The notes: generated by a model from the sequence alone, not told the origin. A stretch of DNA of 64,000 nucleotides from Clostridioides difficile ATCC 9689 = DSM 1296 (GCF_001077535.1 NZ_CP011968.1:4030001-4094000), one strand, 5' to 3'; positions 36,090 to 45,598 are shown, numbered from the stretch's first letter. Made by a program: numbers and translations.

Positions 36090-37478
36090 TTAATCTTCTT
36101 TCATTTTTAATATATAGAATCCATCATCTAAAGCATCTATGATGATGTAGCCTCTATCATCAACGATAAGATCTTCTGTTACTGCCAAGCGTGGTCCTGG
36201 GAATCCTGGGAAATAAGATTCTTCTGGTGTTTTATTTGGATTTGGTGGTATAAAATATGCTAGCTCTTTGATATAATATGGGTCTGATACATCATAAACC
36301 CTTAGCCCTGCATGGAAATAACAGCAATATACTCTATCTCCTCTTTGCTCTAACCATGGCTTATTATCCATTGGTTCATGAAGATTATGTGGACCAAATG
36401 GCCCTGGTTTTCCTAATCCTGCAACATTAAAGTTAGGATAAGGGAAATCTTTTGGAACTTCAGGATATGGAAATTGAGCAATTAATGTTGGTTTTGTTGG
36501 GTCACTAACATCAACCATATGTATATTATTCATAGCTTGAACATCTGTAATGTTATCTGGTTTAAAGAACTGGAATCTTTCTCCCTCATTTTGAACAACG
36601 ACTAAATCTCTTCCTGGCAATGGTAATGCTGTATGAGTTCTTGCACCTGCAAGTCTACTAGAAAATGCAGGCGTAAATGGCAATTCACCTAAGCATCTTG
36701 GTCTTGTTAAATCTTCAACATCTAATACAACTAAACCAGCTCCTCCATAACCACAATATGCTTTTCCGTCTCTTACAAATGGAGGTCCATGAAGCCATCC
36801 TTTATCCATAAATTCTGGGCAATGAGGTGCTCCTGCATCAAAAGTTCTATTTGGATATCCATCTGCATATTGGTCTGGTCTCCACCATTTACCTATTTCC
36901 ACTGGATTAGTAGGATTTATTATATCTATGACCCTATAAATCAGACCTTCAAAGCCAACACAATCACTTGATAAATGTACATATCTTCCACCATTGTACA
37001 TGAATCTATGAACACCCATTACATGCTTTAAGCCACAATCCCAATATCCTAAAAACTTAGGATTTAAAGGGTCTTCTTTTAAACTGTATATTCTAATTCC
37101 TGCTTCACACTTAATATTTGCTAATTTAGCTTGGTCAACAAGTGCTCCTGGTCCACTTCCACAACTCATTGCTACTATCATTAAATCATCTGCTATTTGA
37201 ATTTTGGGAGTTGTTGTTGTAGGATACTCTTTAGGGTCTAACATTTGAAAATGTTTTATAAATTGTGGATTATAAGGGTCTGTAATATCGCTAATCATTA
37301 CTCCATTTTTTTTATTTCCTCCAAAACAGCATCCATATAAATAGTATTTTTCATCTCTTTTGTACAGAGCCATTTGAAACATTCCACAAGTTCCATCTAA
37401 GTTATTAAAGGAACAAACTTCAAGATTTTTAATATATCCGTTATTTCCGTTGCCTTTTGCATAAAATTTATCTTCCAT
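36090..37478 (-). CDS. LVIVD-repeat (beta-propeller-like) protein
   Basis: 462 residues, no signal peptide. Repeats of the type VxDISDPxxPxxI occur across the protein (ISDITDPYNPQF, VIDIINPTNPVE, VLDVEDLTRPRC, MVDVSDPTKPTL, VYDVSDPYYIKE), as in LVIVD-repeat proteins, which probably fold as beta-propellers. Many histidines and several cysteines lie near conserved Gly/Pro loops. The enzymatic role is unknown. It is the first gene of the island 2 operon, transcribed away from the LysR gene. GAAGGGAG precedes ATG. Confidence 0.7.
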   Translation of the reverse strand: MEDKFYAKGNGNNGYIKNLEVCSFNNLDGTCGMFQMALYKRDEKYYLYGCCFGGNKKNGVMISDITDPYNPQFIKHFQMLDPKEYPTTTTPKIQIADDLMIVAMSCGSGPGALVDQAKLANIKCEAGIRIYSLKEDPLNPKFLGYWDCGLKHVMGVHRFMYNGGRYVHLSSDCVGFEGLIYRVIDIINPTNPVEIGKWWRPDQYADGYPNRTFDAGAPHCPEFMDKGWLHGPPFVRDGKAYCGYGGAGLVVLDVEDLTRPRCLGELPFTPAFSSRLAGARTHTALPLPGRDLVVVQNEGERFQFFKPDNITDVQAMNNIHMVDVSDPTKPTLIAQFPYPEVPKDFPYPNFNVAGLGKPGPFGPHNLHEPMDNKPWLEQRGDRVYCCYFHAGLRVYDVSDPYYIKELAYFIPPNPNKTPEESYFPGFPGPRLAVTEDLIVDDRGYIIIDALDDGFYILKMKED

Positions 37479-37524
37479 TTTTTCTCCCTTCTTATTTTAA
37501 AGTATTATCAATTGATATACTTTC

Positions 37525-37554
37525 ATTTTATGAGACAAACTTACTTAAATCCAA
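37525..37554 (-). promoter_or_regulatory. Candidate promoter of the LVIVD operon
   Basis: On the minus strand TTGGAT (37549-37554) and TAAAAT (37525-37530) are 18 bases apart, about 50 bases before the LVIVD start codon. The -35 element is half of the inverted repeat at 37550-37570. Confidence 0.45.
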
Positions 37555-37570
37555 TATCGTTTTCATTGGA
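37550..37570. promoter_or_regulatory. Candidate LysR operator
   Basis: Inverted repeat TCCAAT-nine bases-ATTGGA, in the intergenic region between the LysR gene and the LVIVD operon. Spacing resembles LysR recognition sites, and it touches the -35 element of the operon promoter. Confidence 0.45.
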
Positions 37571-37751
37571 ATATATAAGTTATTCTTATTAATAAATTTA
37601 TAAAATCTAATGTAAAGATATACTTAAAACATATATTTTTATACAAATATTTTCTAATATTCTTTAAAAGTAAATTTTCTTATACTATAATAAGCTTTAA
37701 TTATAGATAAATAAGGTTTACAAACAATCAAGTTTAAATAGGGGTGATTAT

Positions 37752-38633
37752 TTGAATACTAAACAATTAGAATATTTTATATCTGTAGCAGAAAATCTAA
37801 GTTTTACCAAAACAGCAGAAAAATTTTATATTTCTCAAACTGCTGTTACACAGCAAATAAAAGCTTTAGAAGAACAAATAAATGTAACTCTATTTACAAG
37901 AAGTAAACGTCATGTTGAACTAACACCAGCTGGAAAAGTTTTTTTATCTGAGGCACGTACTATAATAAAAAATATCAATGATGCTATTGCAAAAACACAA
38001 CAATTTGCACATGGTTTTTTTGGAACTTTGAGCATTGGAACCTTAATAGGATATGAAAAAAACAAACTTCAACAATATTTAAAAGAATTTTCTAATACAT
38101 ACCCTAATATATCTATGGATATTTGTACTAATGAAATAACCGAACTTTTAAACTTAGTAAAAAATAATTCTATGGACCTCGCTTTTGTTATTAATCCAGA
38201 AAATCAACCATTAAAAGATTTTGAATATAAAACTGTAGAAAGATATTCTTTGGTAGCTCTTTTACCTCCTGGTCATCCACTTTACAATGAGGATTCTATC
38301 GATTTAATTGAATTACAACATGATAAATTTATTTTTGTAAAGGAAACAGGGGATGAGTATGGACAAAAATCTATGATACAGAATAGATATCGTGAAGCAG
38401 GGTTTGTACCTAATGTGGTACAACGTTCAAATAATCTTAATACTATTGAATCATTGGTATCTTCTAACATGGGAATATCCATTTTACCTTCATTTTGTGT
38501 TACAGATACAATGATAGAACGTGATATTGCAATAGTACCTATAAAAGAAGTAGAAAATAGAATTGAAGTTGTAGTTGTATGGAATAAAAAAAATACAAAT
38601 CCAGCATTAGAAAAGTTCATTTCTATAATATAA
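37752..38633 (+). CDS. LysR-family transcriptional regulator
   Basis: 293 residues. N-terminal winged HTH (residues 1-60, beginning MNTKQLEYFISVAENLSF, with TQQIKALEEQ helix) and a two-lobe ligand domain (about 90-290). It starts with TTG behind GGGGTG. It is divergent from the LVIVD operon, the usual place for a LysR activator of a catabolic operon responding to a pathway compound. CysB/CynR-like subgroup by pattern, but the ligand is unknown. Confidence 0.88.
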   Translation: MNTKQLEYFISVAENLSFTKTAEKFYISQTAVTQQIKALEEQINVTLFTRSKRHVELTPAGKVFLSEARTIIKNINDAIAKTQQFAHGFFGTLSIGTLIGYEKNKLQQYLKEFSNTYPNISMDICTNEITELLNLVKNNSMDLAFVINPENQPLKDFEYKTVERYSLVALLPPGHPLYNEDSIDLIELQHDKFIFVKETGDEYGQKSMIQNRYREAGFVPNVVQRSNNLNTIESLVSSNMGISILPSFCVTDTMIERDIAIVPIKEVENRIEVVVVWNKKNTNPALEKFISII

Positions 38634-38654
38634 AATTAATCAATATTAACGATA

Positions 38655-38695
38655 AAAATAGCATTAACCATTTTTTCTATAGTTAATGCTATTTT
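38655..38695. terminator. Bidirectional terminator between LysR and the kinase gene
   Basis: Perfect 14-bp stem AAAATAGCATTAAC with GTTAATGCTATTTT, between convergent genes; U-rich in both directions. Confidence 0.75.
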
Positions 38696-38820
38696 CTACT
38701 ATTTTATTATTTAACTTCTAATTTAATATTTATAATCGTTAAAAATAACTCTGTTTAACAAATATAAGCAAGTCAAAAATGTGTCTAAAAAAGATAAAAA
38801 TTTTATTATATACAAATGTA

Positions 38821-39813
38821 TTATCTCAATATATCTATTTTTTCATTGTTCATCAGTCTAAGTACATGACCTGTGCTTACTAAAGAATTATCCCCATAAG
38901 TTGTATGAGCTAACACCGAACTAGCAACCCCAAACTCAACTATATCTTCACTCTTCATATTTTCCAAATATGAATATATAATTCCTGCCACATATCCATC
39001 CCCAGCACCAACTCTGTCATATATTTCTAACTTATACTCCCTACTTTCAAAATAACCATCATCATTTGATATATATCCCTTTATAAATCTATTATTCATA
39101 TCATCAAATCTTCTCATAGTTCCAGCTACAATATCTATATCATACTCTTTTTTAATCAATTCTGAACTAGATTTTATATTTAGACTATCTATATTAAGTA
39201 TCTTATTTATATCTCTATAACTAGCAAATAGCCCATGACAATATGGTAGTATTTTCTTATAATCATTTACTAAATCATCATAAGTCCTTTCTGGATTTAA
39301 TGATTGTCTAAAATTAAAATCAAAGAATACTTTTATCCCCTTTTCATAAGATTTTCTAGCTAGTTCTAAAGCAATCTCTTTAACTGAATCTGTAAGTTGC
39401 ATAGCAATACCACAAATATGGACTATATCCATTTCTTCTAAACATTTATCAATATCATAATCTTGTAATTTACTCTCACAAAATGAACTATTTAACCTAT
39501 TCAAATAAGTCACTTCAGAAGGTCTTTCTCCATACCCATTTTCAAGAAAATACACTCCTATATGATTCCCTCCATACGTGATAAAGTCATCTTTTACTCC
39601 AAGCTTTCTTATATTTGCACTTGATGCTTTACCTACATTATTATTAGGCAACTTTGTCAACATATAGGTATTGTATCCAAAGTTTTTAAGTCCAGATAAT
39701 ATATTTAATCCCGTGCCTGTAATTATATAATTTAGTTCATTGGTTTGTGTTAAGAACTTGTAGTCAGGTACTGAAAGTCTCATCATTATTTCACCAAAAG
39801 CTAATATATTCAT
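38821..39813 (-). CDS. PfkB-family sugar kinase, KDG-kinase-like
   Basis: 330-residue ribokinase-fold enzyme. The anion-hole motif DRVGAGDGYVAG lies near residue 268, and the N-terminus (LAFGEIMMRL) matches 2-keto-3-deoxygluconate kinases. It would phosphorylate KDG with ATP to KDPG. It is the last gene of island 3, directly after the DgaF-like aldolase, whose last codons supply its GGGATAG ribosome site. A kinase is needed only if the lyase upstream delivers unphosphorylated KDG. Confidence 0.83.
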   Translation of the reverse strand: MNILAFGEIMMRLSVPDYKFLTQTNELNYIITGTGLNILSGLKNFGYNTYMLTKLPNNNVGKASSANIRKLGVKDDFITYGGNHIGVYFLENGYGERPSEVTYLNRLNSSFCESKLQDYDIDKCLEEMDIVHICGIAMQLTDSVKEIALELARKSYEKGIKVFFDFNFRQSLNPERTYDDLVNDYKKILPYCHGLFASYRDINKILNIDSLNIKSSSELIKKEYDIDIVAGTMRRFDDMNNRFIKGYISNDDGYFESREYKLEIYDRVGAGDGYVAGIIYSYLENMKSEDIVEFGVASSVLAHTTYGDNSLVSTGHVLRLMNNEKIDILR

Positions 39814-39817
39814 AAAT

Positions 39818-40558
39818 CTATCCCAATAATTCTTTCATTATTTTATAAAGTACTCCTATATCTTCCACTTTCGTTTCACCTGTTTCTTTATCAATTATTG
39901 ATGTATAAACATGAGGTATAACTTTTTCTACACCAGCATCAAGTGCAATTTGAACTATCTCTTTGAAGTTATCTAAGTCTATACCTCCTGTTGGTTCTAA
40001 ATAAAAATTATGCTTTGCACAAGCTTTTGCAACTTCTATATATTCATCCTTTGTTTTAAGCCCTCCCATTGGAAAAAACTTAATTGAGCTTCCTCCCATA
40101 TCTTTCATCATAGCTATTGCTGTTTCTATAGGAACTATACCATCTTTTTCTTTTGAACTTAATGGACCTGTGGATATTTTTACAAATCCTGGTTTACCAG
40201 TTGGAGAAACTAATCCATTTATTATACTATCATTTTGACCAAGCAATGCTCTAGACGTAGCCACACCTGTAAACACTTGATTTATATGTTGTGGCTGAAG
40301 TTCTTTAGAAATCTGAGATACCATATTTGACTGATTTGGGTCTCCAGCTCCAAGCCCCACAGATATTGCATTATCTATTTCCTTTGAGTATTTTTTCATA
40401 TCTTCAATAGCTACTTCTACAGTGCTGTAATTCTTTGATAGTACTCCTATCAATACATGCCCGTCACAAGCATCATATACTTCTTTAGCATTTTTTATGC
40501 TTCCTGCAAGAACATTTAAACAAACTCTATTTTTATAATATTGTGGTATACAATTCAT
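39818..40558 (-). CDS. dgaF: DgaF-like KDGP aldolase
   Basis: 246 residues. Resembles the DgaF family (2-dehydro-3-deoxy-6-phosphogluconate aldolase of D-glucosaminate catabolism), unrelated in length to Eda. KFFPMGG near residue 163 probably holds the Schiff-base Lys; EPTGGIDLDNF near 197 is the phosphate loop. It cleaves KDGP to pyruvate and glyceraldehyde-3-phosphate. The start is at MNCIPQ; the longer frame begins inside the GGAGAGG site. It follows the DgaE-like gene in the usual dga order. Confidence 0.83.
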   Translation of the reverse strand: MNCIPQYYKNRVCLNVLAGSIKNAKEVYDACDGHVLIGVLSKNYSTVEVAIEDMKKYSKEIDNAISVGLGAGDPNQSNMVSQISKELQPQHINQVFTGVATSRALLGQNDSIINGLVSPTGKPGFVKISTGPLSSKEKDGIVPIETAIAMMKDMGGSSIKFFPMGGLKTKDEYIEVAKACAKHNFYLEPTGGIDLDNFKEIVQIALDAGVEKVIPHVYTSIIDKETGETKVEDIGVLYKIMKELLG

Positions 40559-40622
40559 ATTTATCCTCTCCATTGGTAAAATTTAATTTATTAAATCATT
40601 ATAATGTCACTTACTCTACACT

Positions 40623-41732
40623 CTAACTTTCTACTATATTTTTTATCCTATTATAAATAGTATCTAAATCACTTCCAGTTACACTTCTTATATCAATCTC
40701 AATCTTGCCTTCATTAGCCTTATAGTCTCTAGTGTATATAGCTATCTCTCCACTTCTAAGTTCATTTATAATTTGTTGTGTTGACTTATTTATTATATCT
40801 TCATTAAAGTCAATTTCTCCACGAAGTATTTCTCTACCTGCTGAATCCCTAGTTATACTAGCACTCACTCCCTTTATAGTATTTATCTTGTCTATAAATG
40901 GATTTAGCTTGTCCTCCATTTCTTTTAAAGTTACTTTATCATTACTTATATATCTCTCAATTGCACATGTTAGACCTACAATATTTTCTTTTCCTATTTT
41001 CATAGCTCTTCCTATACCCTTTGATTGAAGCTTTACATTATCTATGTATTTTTTCTTACCTATTACTAACCCTGAGCTAGGACCCTCTATAGCCTTAGCA
41101 CCACTGTATATCACTAGGTCTGCTCCCAATTCATAATATACATTTAAATCTTCTTCTGCTGCTGCATCTACTATCAAAGGTAAATTATATTCTTTAGCAA
41201 CTTGTACTGCATCTAATACACTTAGCATACTCTTTTGAACACAATGATGAGATTTAATATACATAATTGCTGCTGTATTTTCATTTATCTCTCTTATTAT
41301 ATGTTCCTTGTTACACATATTAGCATAACCGGCCTCAACAACTTCTCCTCCTCCAAGTCTTATCATTACTTCTACTGGAACTCCATAATCAACATTATGT
41401 CCCTTTGGAATTATTATTTCCCTTTTAACTTGTTTCTTAGGATTATTTACATTGTAAACTAGACTCATATCATCTTTTGCTATCATTGCTCCCACACTCT
41501 GTGCAATCCCAGCAGATGCACTAGAAACTATTAGTGCACTTTCACACCCTAATAAATTTGCTATATATTCACCTGTTTTATTTATAAGTTCTTCTATTAT
41601 AAAGAAATTTTTACACCCTTCACCTATTGCTTCAATAACTTCCTTATCTACTGTTGATACTCCTAGTATAGTCATTTTGCCTGAAGCATTTATAACACGT
41701 CTTACAGAGTATTTTTCAAATATACTACTCAT
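40623..41732 (-). CDS. dgaE: DgaE-like PLP-dependent ammonia-lyase (SelA family)
   Basis: 369-residue fold-type I PLP enzyme. The PLP-lysine segment VIYSGAKAIEGPSSG is near residue 212, and the LIVDAAAEED aspartate near 193. It matches D-glucosaminate-6-phosphate ammonia-lyase DgaE, which removes ammonia and water from the amino-sugar acid to give KDGP. Here the substrate could be phosphorylated or, given the downstream kinase, free glucosaminate. GGGAG site; 17 bases after the amidohydrolase gene. Confidence 0.85.
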   Translation of the reverse strand: MSSIFEKYSVRRVINASGKMTILGVSTVDKEVIEAIGEGCKNFFIIEELINKTGEYIANLLGCESALIVSSASAGIAQSVGAMIAKDDMSLVYNVNNPKKQVKREIIIPKGHNVDYGVPVEVMIRLGGGEVVEAGYANMCNKEHIIREINENTAAIMYIKSHHCVQKSMLSVLDAVQVAKEYNLPLIVDAAAEEDLNVYYELGADLVIYSGAKAIEGPSSGLVIGKKKYIDNVKLQSKGIGRAMKIGKENIVGLTCAIERYISNDKVTLKEMEDKLNPFIDKINTIKGVSASITRDSAGREILRGEIDFNEDIINKSTQQIINELRSGEIAIYTRDYKANEGKIEIDIRSVTGSDLDTIYNRIKNIVES

Positions 41733-41749
41733 ACAATAGTTTCTCCCTT

Positions 41750-42883
41750 CTACTCATTCTCTCCTATAGACTTACCTATATTTAAATATTCTCCATTGAC
41801 TACTACTGCTCTTGGCTTTATAGACGTACTTGTGATTACTGACTTATTCAAAGAATCTTGAAGTTCTTTTTCTTCATTAACCACATCAAATATAGTTAAA
41901 TCAGCATCATATCCTTCTTTTATTAAACCTTTATTTTTTAAACTTATTGCATCTGCTGCATTTTTAGTAACTTTATCTATTATATCTTCAAGTGAATAGC
42001 CCATATATATAAACTTTTCCATTGTTGTAGATAGATTATACACTGGACCATTTATTCTATTTTTAATATATATATCTGTACTTATAGTGTCTGGAAAAAT
42101 TCCTGCATCCTTAGATTTCATTGCAATATCCATACTAAAACTTTCGGTTCCATGACCTACATCAAGGATTATACCTCTTTCTCTAGCTTCTATGATTTCT
42201 TTTTTAACCTCATTGCCTCTAAGTATTCCATTTGGCTTTCCATTATATATATGGGTTAATATATCTCCTTTTTCCATATAGTCAAATATATCCTCTATCG
42301 TTGGAGGAGAACTCCCAAAGTGAACCATCATAGGTAGATTAAGTTCATTTTTTATTCTTTTAGCTACTTTTAAAGGTTCAACATCATTTGAAATTACAAC
42401 ACTTTTACTCATTCTAGCTTTGATTCCAACAACAAAATCTTTGTATTTTTTAACTGCTCTTTTAAGTTCATATTCATCAATATTCATCATACTTGAAAGT
42501 TCATCTTGAGATGTTATTCCCTGCTTAGCAATATTTATTAAAGCATATACATTTGTTTTATATTTTTTAGTATCTTCATAAAATTTACCTATATCTAAAG
42601 CTCCTGTTGTTCCTGCATCTACTACAGTAGTAACACCGCTTTTTATTCCAACCTCATCTGGATAATCCTTATAAAGGTCTAGTCTTTCGTAGCAGTGCGT
42701 ATGTATATCTATCCAACCAGCACTAATAAATTTTTCTCCATCTAGGTTTATAATTTGATTTGCCTGATACTTAGAATCATCTATCTGATTTTTTACTTCT
42801 ATTATTTTATCGTCTAATATAGCTATATCAATTATACTTTTATCTACTGTTTTTCCACCTTTTATTAATATGTCTATCTTCAC
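41750..42883 (-). CDS. Amidohydrolase/deacetylase-family metallohydrolase
   Basis: 377 residues, dihydroorotase-like TIM barrel with full metal site: H61 and H63 (DIHTHC), K155 (GIKARMS), H188 (MVHFG), H211 (LTHIYNG) and D270 (STD). The family is often found beside dgaE/dgaF genes and is thought to hydrolyse an amide. In island 3 removal of an N-acetyl group from an amino-sugar acid before the DgaE step is the natural reading, but it is inference. It starts with GTG one base after the MupG-like stop, behind GAGGGAG. A paralogue with lost ligands is at 3218-4402. Confidence 0.83.
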   Translation of the reverse strand: MKIDILIKGGKTVDKSIIDIAILDDKIIEVKNQIDDSKYQANQIINLDGEKFISAGWIDIHTHCYERLDLYKDYPDEVGIKSGVTTVVDAGTTGALDIGKFYEDTKKYKTNVYALINIAKQGITSQDELSSMMNIDEYELKRAVKKYKDFVVGIKARMSKSVVISNDVEPLKVAKRIKNELNLPMMVHFGSSPPTIEDIFDYMEKGDILTHIYNGKPNGILRGNEVKKEIIEARERGIILDVGHGTESFSMDIAMKSKDAGIFPDTISTDIYIKNRINGPVYNLSTTMEKFIYMGYSLEDIIDKVTKNAADAISLKNKGLIKEGYDADLTIFDVVNEEKELQDSLNKSVITSTSIKPRAVVVNGEYLNIGKSIGENE

Positions 42884-42884
42884 T

Positions 42885-43979
42885 TTACTCTCCCTCTAAA
42901 ATAAGTTTAAATTTACTCCAAGGTTCAATAAAGTCTAAAAGCATTATTTCGTCTTCCTTTATTCTACCTACCTTATTTTTTCTTTCATCTGCACAATCTT
43001 GAAGTATCAACTGTAATTCCCCTTTATACTTTCCAAAGTCATCATTACCAATCACTACATCTCCTCTTTTAAAGATGGTCGTATTATCATGCTTAAGGAA
43101 ATTTTCTTTAGCATATTTTTTTCTTACTTCTGTAGACCTTGCTACTTGGTTGGTTATATCCCCTCTTCTAAAGTGTTGCTCATTTGCCATTATTGTCTTT
43201 TCTACTTCAGAAGTTTTTTCCTCAGTTACTACATTAAATACAACTTGATATTTATTTACTTCAGACATTCTTTTTAATTCATCTTCACTTGCATATGCAT
43301 TCCCTACAATTACATCATCAATCAATCCTGTTGCGAATAAGTGCTTAGTTGCTGTAGCAATATCTAAGTTTCTATGCATTTCAAGCGTACACAATCCATC
43401 ATTTATATTCCAAGGTCCGATTGTTGCATATTTTGAATTAACAAAAGCAGCAGTTCTTATTCCATACTTTTTAAATCTATTTGAACATCTTACAAAAAAA
43501 TCATATGGCAAGCCTGTACCCCTTTGAGGATAAAAATTGTGACAACCATATATATTATTTACATTTGGCTTGTAAGTAATTATATTATCCAAGTATGCTA
43601 CATCATTACTCATATTTAGTTCCACTTTTAAATCATATGGATTGAAAGAAATCATAGCTTCTTTACTTCCATCATATCCATAGTCAAGCCTTATTCCACT
43701 AGCATTTAACTCACTAAAGAATGTTAAATCATCATAAGATATTTGTAATATATCAAATATGTTTGGAGCTATATCAAGGATTACTTCAAATCCTAATTCT
43801 CTTGCATAGGTTATAATTTCTTTAAAATGTTTTTTAACTTCTTCCTTAGGTCTTGTAATTGAAAGCATGCACATAAATATTCTTTTAAATCCGTATTTTG
43901 AAGCCATTTTTATATATGCCTTATCATCTTCCATGTTACTATGCTCTGGATATACTGATATTCCTAATCTTCTTTCCAT
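42885..43979 (-). CDS. DUF871 protein, MupG-like 6-phospho-glycosidase
   Basis: 364 residues. N-terminal TIM barrel (about 1-240, starting RRLGISVYPEHS with DIAPNIFD near 93 and RLDYGYDG near 117) plus a C-terminal cyclophilin-like domain (about 250-360), the architecture of Staphylococcus MupG, a 6-phospho-N-acetylmuramidase. It is expected to split the disaccharide phosphate delivered by the PTS. The start is the ATG after TTGAGGAGGAGAAAG; the longer frame begins at that TTG inside the ribosome site. The PTS IIC gene lies upstream across a hairpin. Confidence 0.82.
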   Translation of the reverse strand: MERRLGISVYPEHSNMEDDKAYIKMASKYGFKRIFMCMLSITRPKEEVKKHFKEIITYARELGFEVILDIAPNIFDILQISYDDLTFFSELNASGIRLDYGYDGSKEAMISFNPYDLKVELNMSNDVAYLDNIITYKPNVNNIYGCHNFYPQRGTGLPYDFFVRCSNRFKKYGIRTAAFVNSKYATIGPWNINDGLCTLEMHRNLDIATATKHLFATGLIDDVIVGNAYASEDELKRMSEVNKYQVVFNVVTEEKTSEVEKTIMANEQHFRRGDITNQVARSTEVRKKYAKENFLKHDNTTIFKRGDVVIGNDDFGKYKGELQLILQDCADERKNKVGRIKEDEIMLLDFIEPWSKFKLILEGE

Positions 43980-44020
43980 CTTTCTCCTCCTCAAATTACA
44001 TTATTTAAAATATATAAAAT

Positions 44021-44056
44021 TAAAGGCAAAGGTCATTCCTCCTACCTTTACCCTTA
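44021..44056 (-). terminator. Intercistronic hairpin between IIC and MupG-like genes
   Basis: Arms TAAAGGCAAAGGT (44021-44033) and ACCTTTACCCTTA (44044-44056) pair over 13 positions with two G-U. On the minus strand ATTTTATATATTTTA follows. It may act as a partial terminator or an RNA-processing site that sets different levels of transporter and enzymes. Confidence 0.5.
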
Positions 44057-44115
44057 ATAACTTATAAGTTTTTTCTATATTTTATATAGTACAAAACCTC
44101 TATATCTATGTATTT

Positions 44116-45417
44116 TTATAAATTTTCACTCATTTCTTCTTGTTCTCTTTGTAATTGTTGTTTTTCAAAAACTTTGAAGAATGGATAATAAACAGCAAAT
44201 GATATCACAAAGTTGATTAATACTAAGATACCTGCTAGTATACTCCAGTTAGTACTCATTACTGCTGCTATTGGTGCTGGCATTGCAAATGGTAATCTTG
44301 CTACCATCATAGGTATAACCCCTGTAATAGTAAGAACATATGATAGAATTGTCATTATTATAGGTCCAATTATAAATGGTATCCCTAGTATTGGATTCAT
44401 AACTATTGGTGCTCCAAATATTATAGGTTCATTTATGTTGAATAACCCTGGTAAAAATCCTAATCTACCTAAACTTTTTAGATATTGTGACTTAGAAAAC
44501 ATAAACATTACAACTAATGCAAGAGTAGCCCCTGCTCCCCCTATCCATACATACCACTGTAAAAATTGTTCTGTAAATATGTTTGGCATTGCATGAGCTG
44601 ATACTCCTTCTGTGAATGCAGTTATATTTTCTGCTATAGACATGTCCCATATAGGTCTTATTACTGGCCCCATTATAGCTGGACCATGTATTCCAAGTAC
44701 CCAGAATAAAGTTATTAGGAATACTGTCAGTAACCCACCACCTAAACTATTTCCTGATAAGAATCCTTTTAAAGGTGATAACATAGCGCTTAGTGCAACA
44801 CTTATATCAAATCCTAAAATATGTCTTATTACCCAGAATAACATTAAAATTACTGCTGTCGGTAATAATGCAGTAAATGAATTTGAAACCTCTACTGGAA
44901 CTCCTGCTGGCATCTTAATTGTAATATTCTTTTCCTTCATAAAACGATATATTTCAACTGTAATTAATGATGTTACGATAGCTCCAAATAATGATGGCGA
45001 ATTAAGTTTTGCCATATCCATCCATCTACCAGCTTCTATAACTCCACCTACTGGTTCAACTACTTGAGTTGGAACTATTGTAGAAACTAAAAATGCCATA
45101 ACTGCAAGCATACCAACACCTGTTGTATCTAAATCGTAGCTTTTAGCAAGTGATGATGCTATCCCAAAAGTAGCATATAGAGATAAAAATCCTACAGTAT
45201 ATCTAAATGGTATATCTAATATTGCTTTAAATGGAGCTATAAAATCCATATAAGCATCAATAGGTATGTTTAATAATATTGTGAAAAATGACCCCACTAT
45301 TGTTAGTGGTAATGTTGCTATTATACCTGCTCTTACAGCTCTCATATGTCTCTGATTACTTATCTTCGCTGCTACAGGCATAATCTTGCGCTCTAAAAAA
45401 CTTGCGAATTTTTCCAT
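44116..45417 (-). CDS. PTS subunit IIC, lactose/cellobiose family
   Basis: 433-residue permease of the CelB/ChbC class, about ten membrane helices. Conserved elements are VRAGIIATLPLTIVGS (near 29), LGIHGPAIMGP (near 240) and FNINEPIIFGAPIVMNP (near 327). It takes up a beta-linked disaccharide or similar while phosphorylating it. IIB and IIA are encoded upstream, beyond the GntR gene. It has its own promoter inside the palindromic operator at 45527-45572. GGGGG ribosome site. Confidence 0.88.
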   Translation of the reverse strand: MEKFASFLERKIMPVAAKISNQRHMRAVRAGIIATLPLTIVGSFFTILLNIPIDAYMDFIAPFKAILDIPFRYTVGFLSLYATFGIASSLAKSYDLDTTGVGMLAVMAFLVSTIVPTQVVEPVGGVIEAGRWMDMAKLNSPSLFGAIVTSLITVEIYRFMKEKNITIKMPAGVPVEVSNSFTALLPTAVILMLFWVIRHILGFDISVALSAMLSPLKGFLSGNSLGGGLLTVFLITLFWVLGIHGPAIMGPVIRPIWDMSIAENITAFTEGVSAHAMPNIFTEQFLQWYVWIGGAGATLALVVMFMFSKSQYLKSLGRLGFLPGLFNINEPIIFGAPIVMNPILGIPFIIGPIIMTILSYVLTITGVIPMMVARLPFAMPAPIAAVMSTNWSILAGILVLINFVISFAVYYPFFKVFEKQQLQREQEEMSENL

Positions 45418-45526
45418 AGTTATCCCCCTGTATTATTGATATTATCCTTTATTTATAATGCAATAACGATTTCATAACATAAACTAATTTTTATGTAATT
45501 GATAATATCACTTGTTTATTAAAAAT

Positions 45527-45572
45527 ATTATAACATTATAATGTTTGGTTGTAAACATTATAATGTTATAAT
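45527..45572. promoter_or_regulatory. GntR operator A with embedded IIC promoter
   Basis: Perfect 20-bp arms at 45527-45546 and 45553-45572 separated by GGTTGT. The right arm is AAACATTATAATGTTATAAT. On the minus strand TTTACA (45550-45555) and TATAAT (45527-45532) are 17 bases apart, so the promoter of the IIC gene lies inside the palindrome and binding of a repressor would block it. Confidence 0.65.
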
Positions 45573-45598
45573 ATTTTTTATTTTTACAACTAAACAAA

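Noticed and set aside
44213-45067. Two long plus-strand frames (127 and 151 residues) opposite the PTS IIC gene
   Set aside because: Shadows of a long conserved membrane protein gene; no ribosome site or family pattern.
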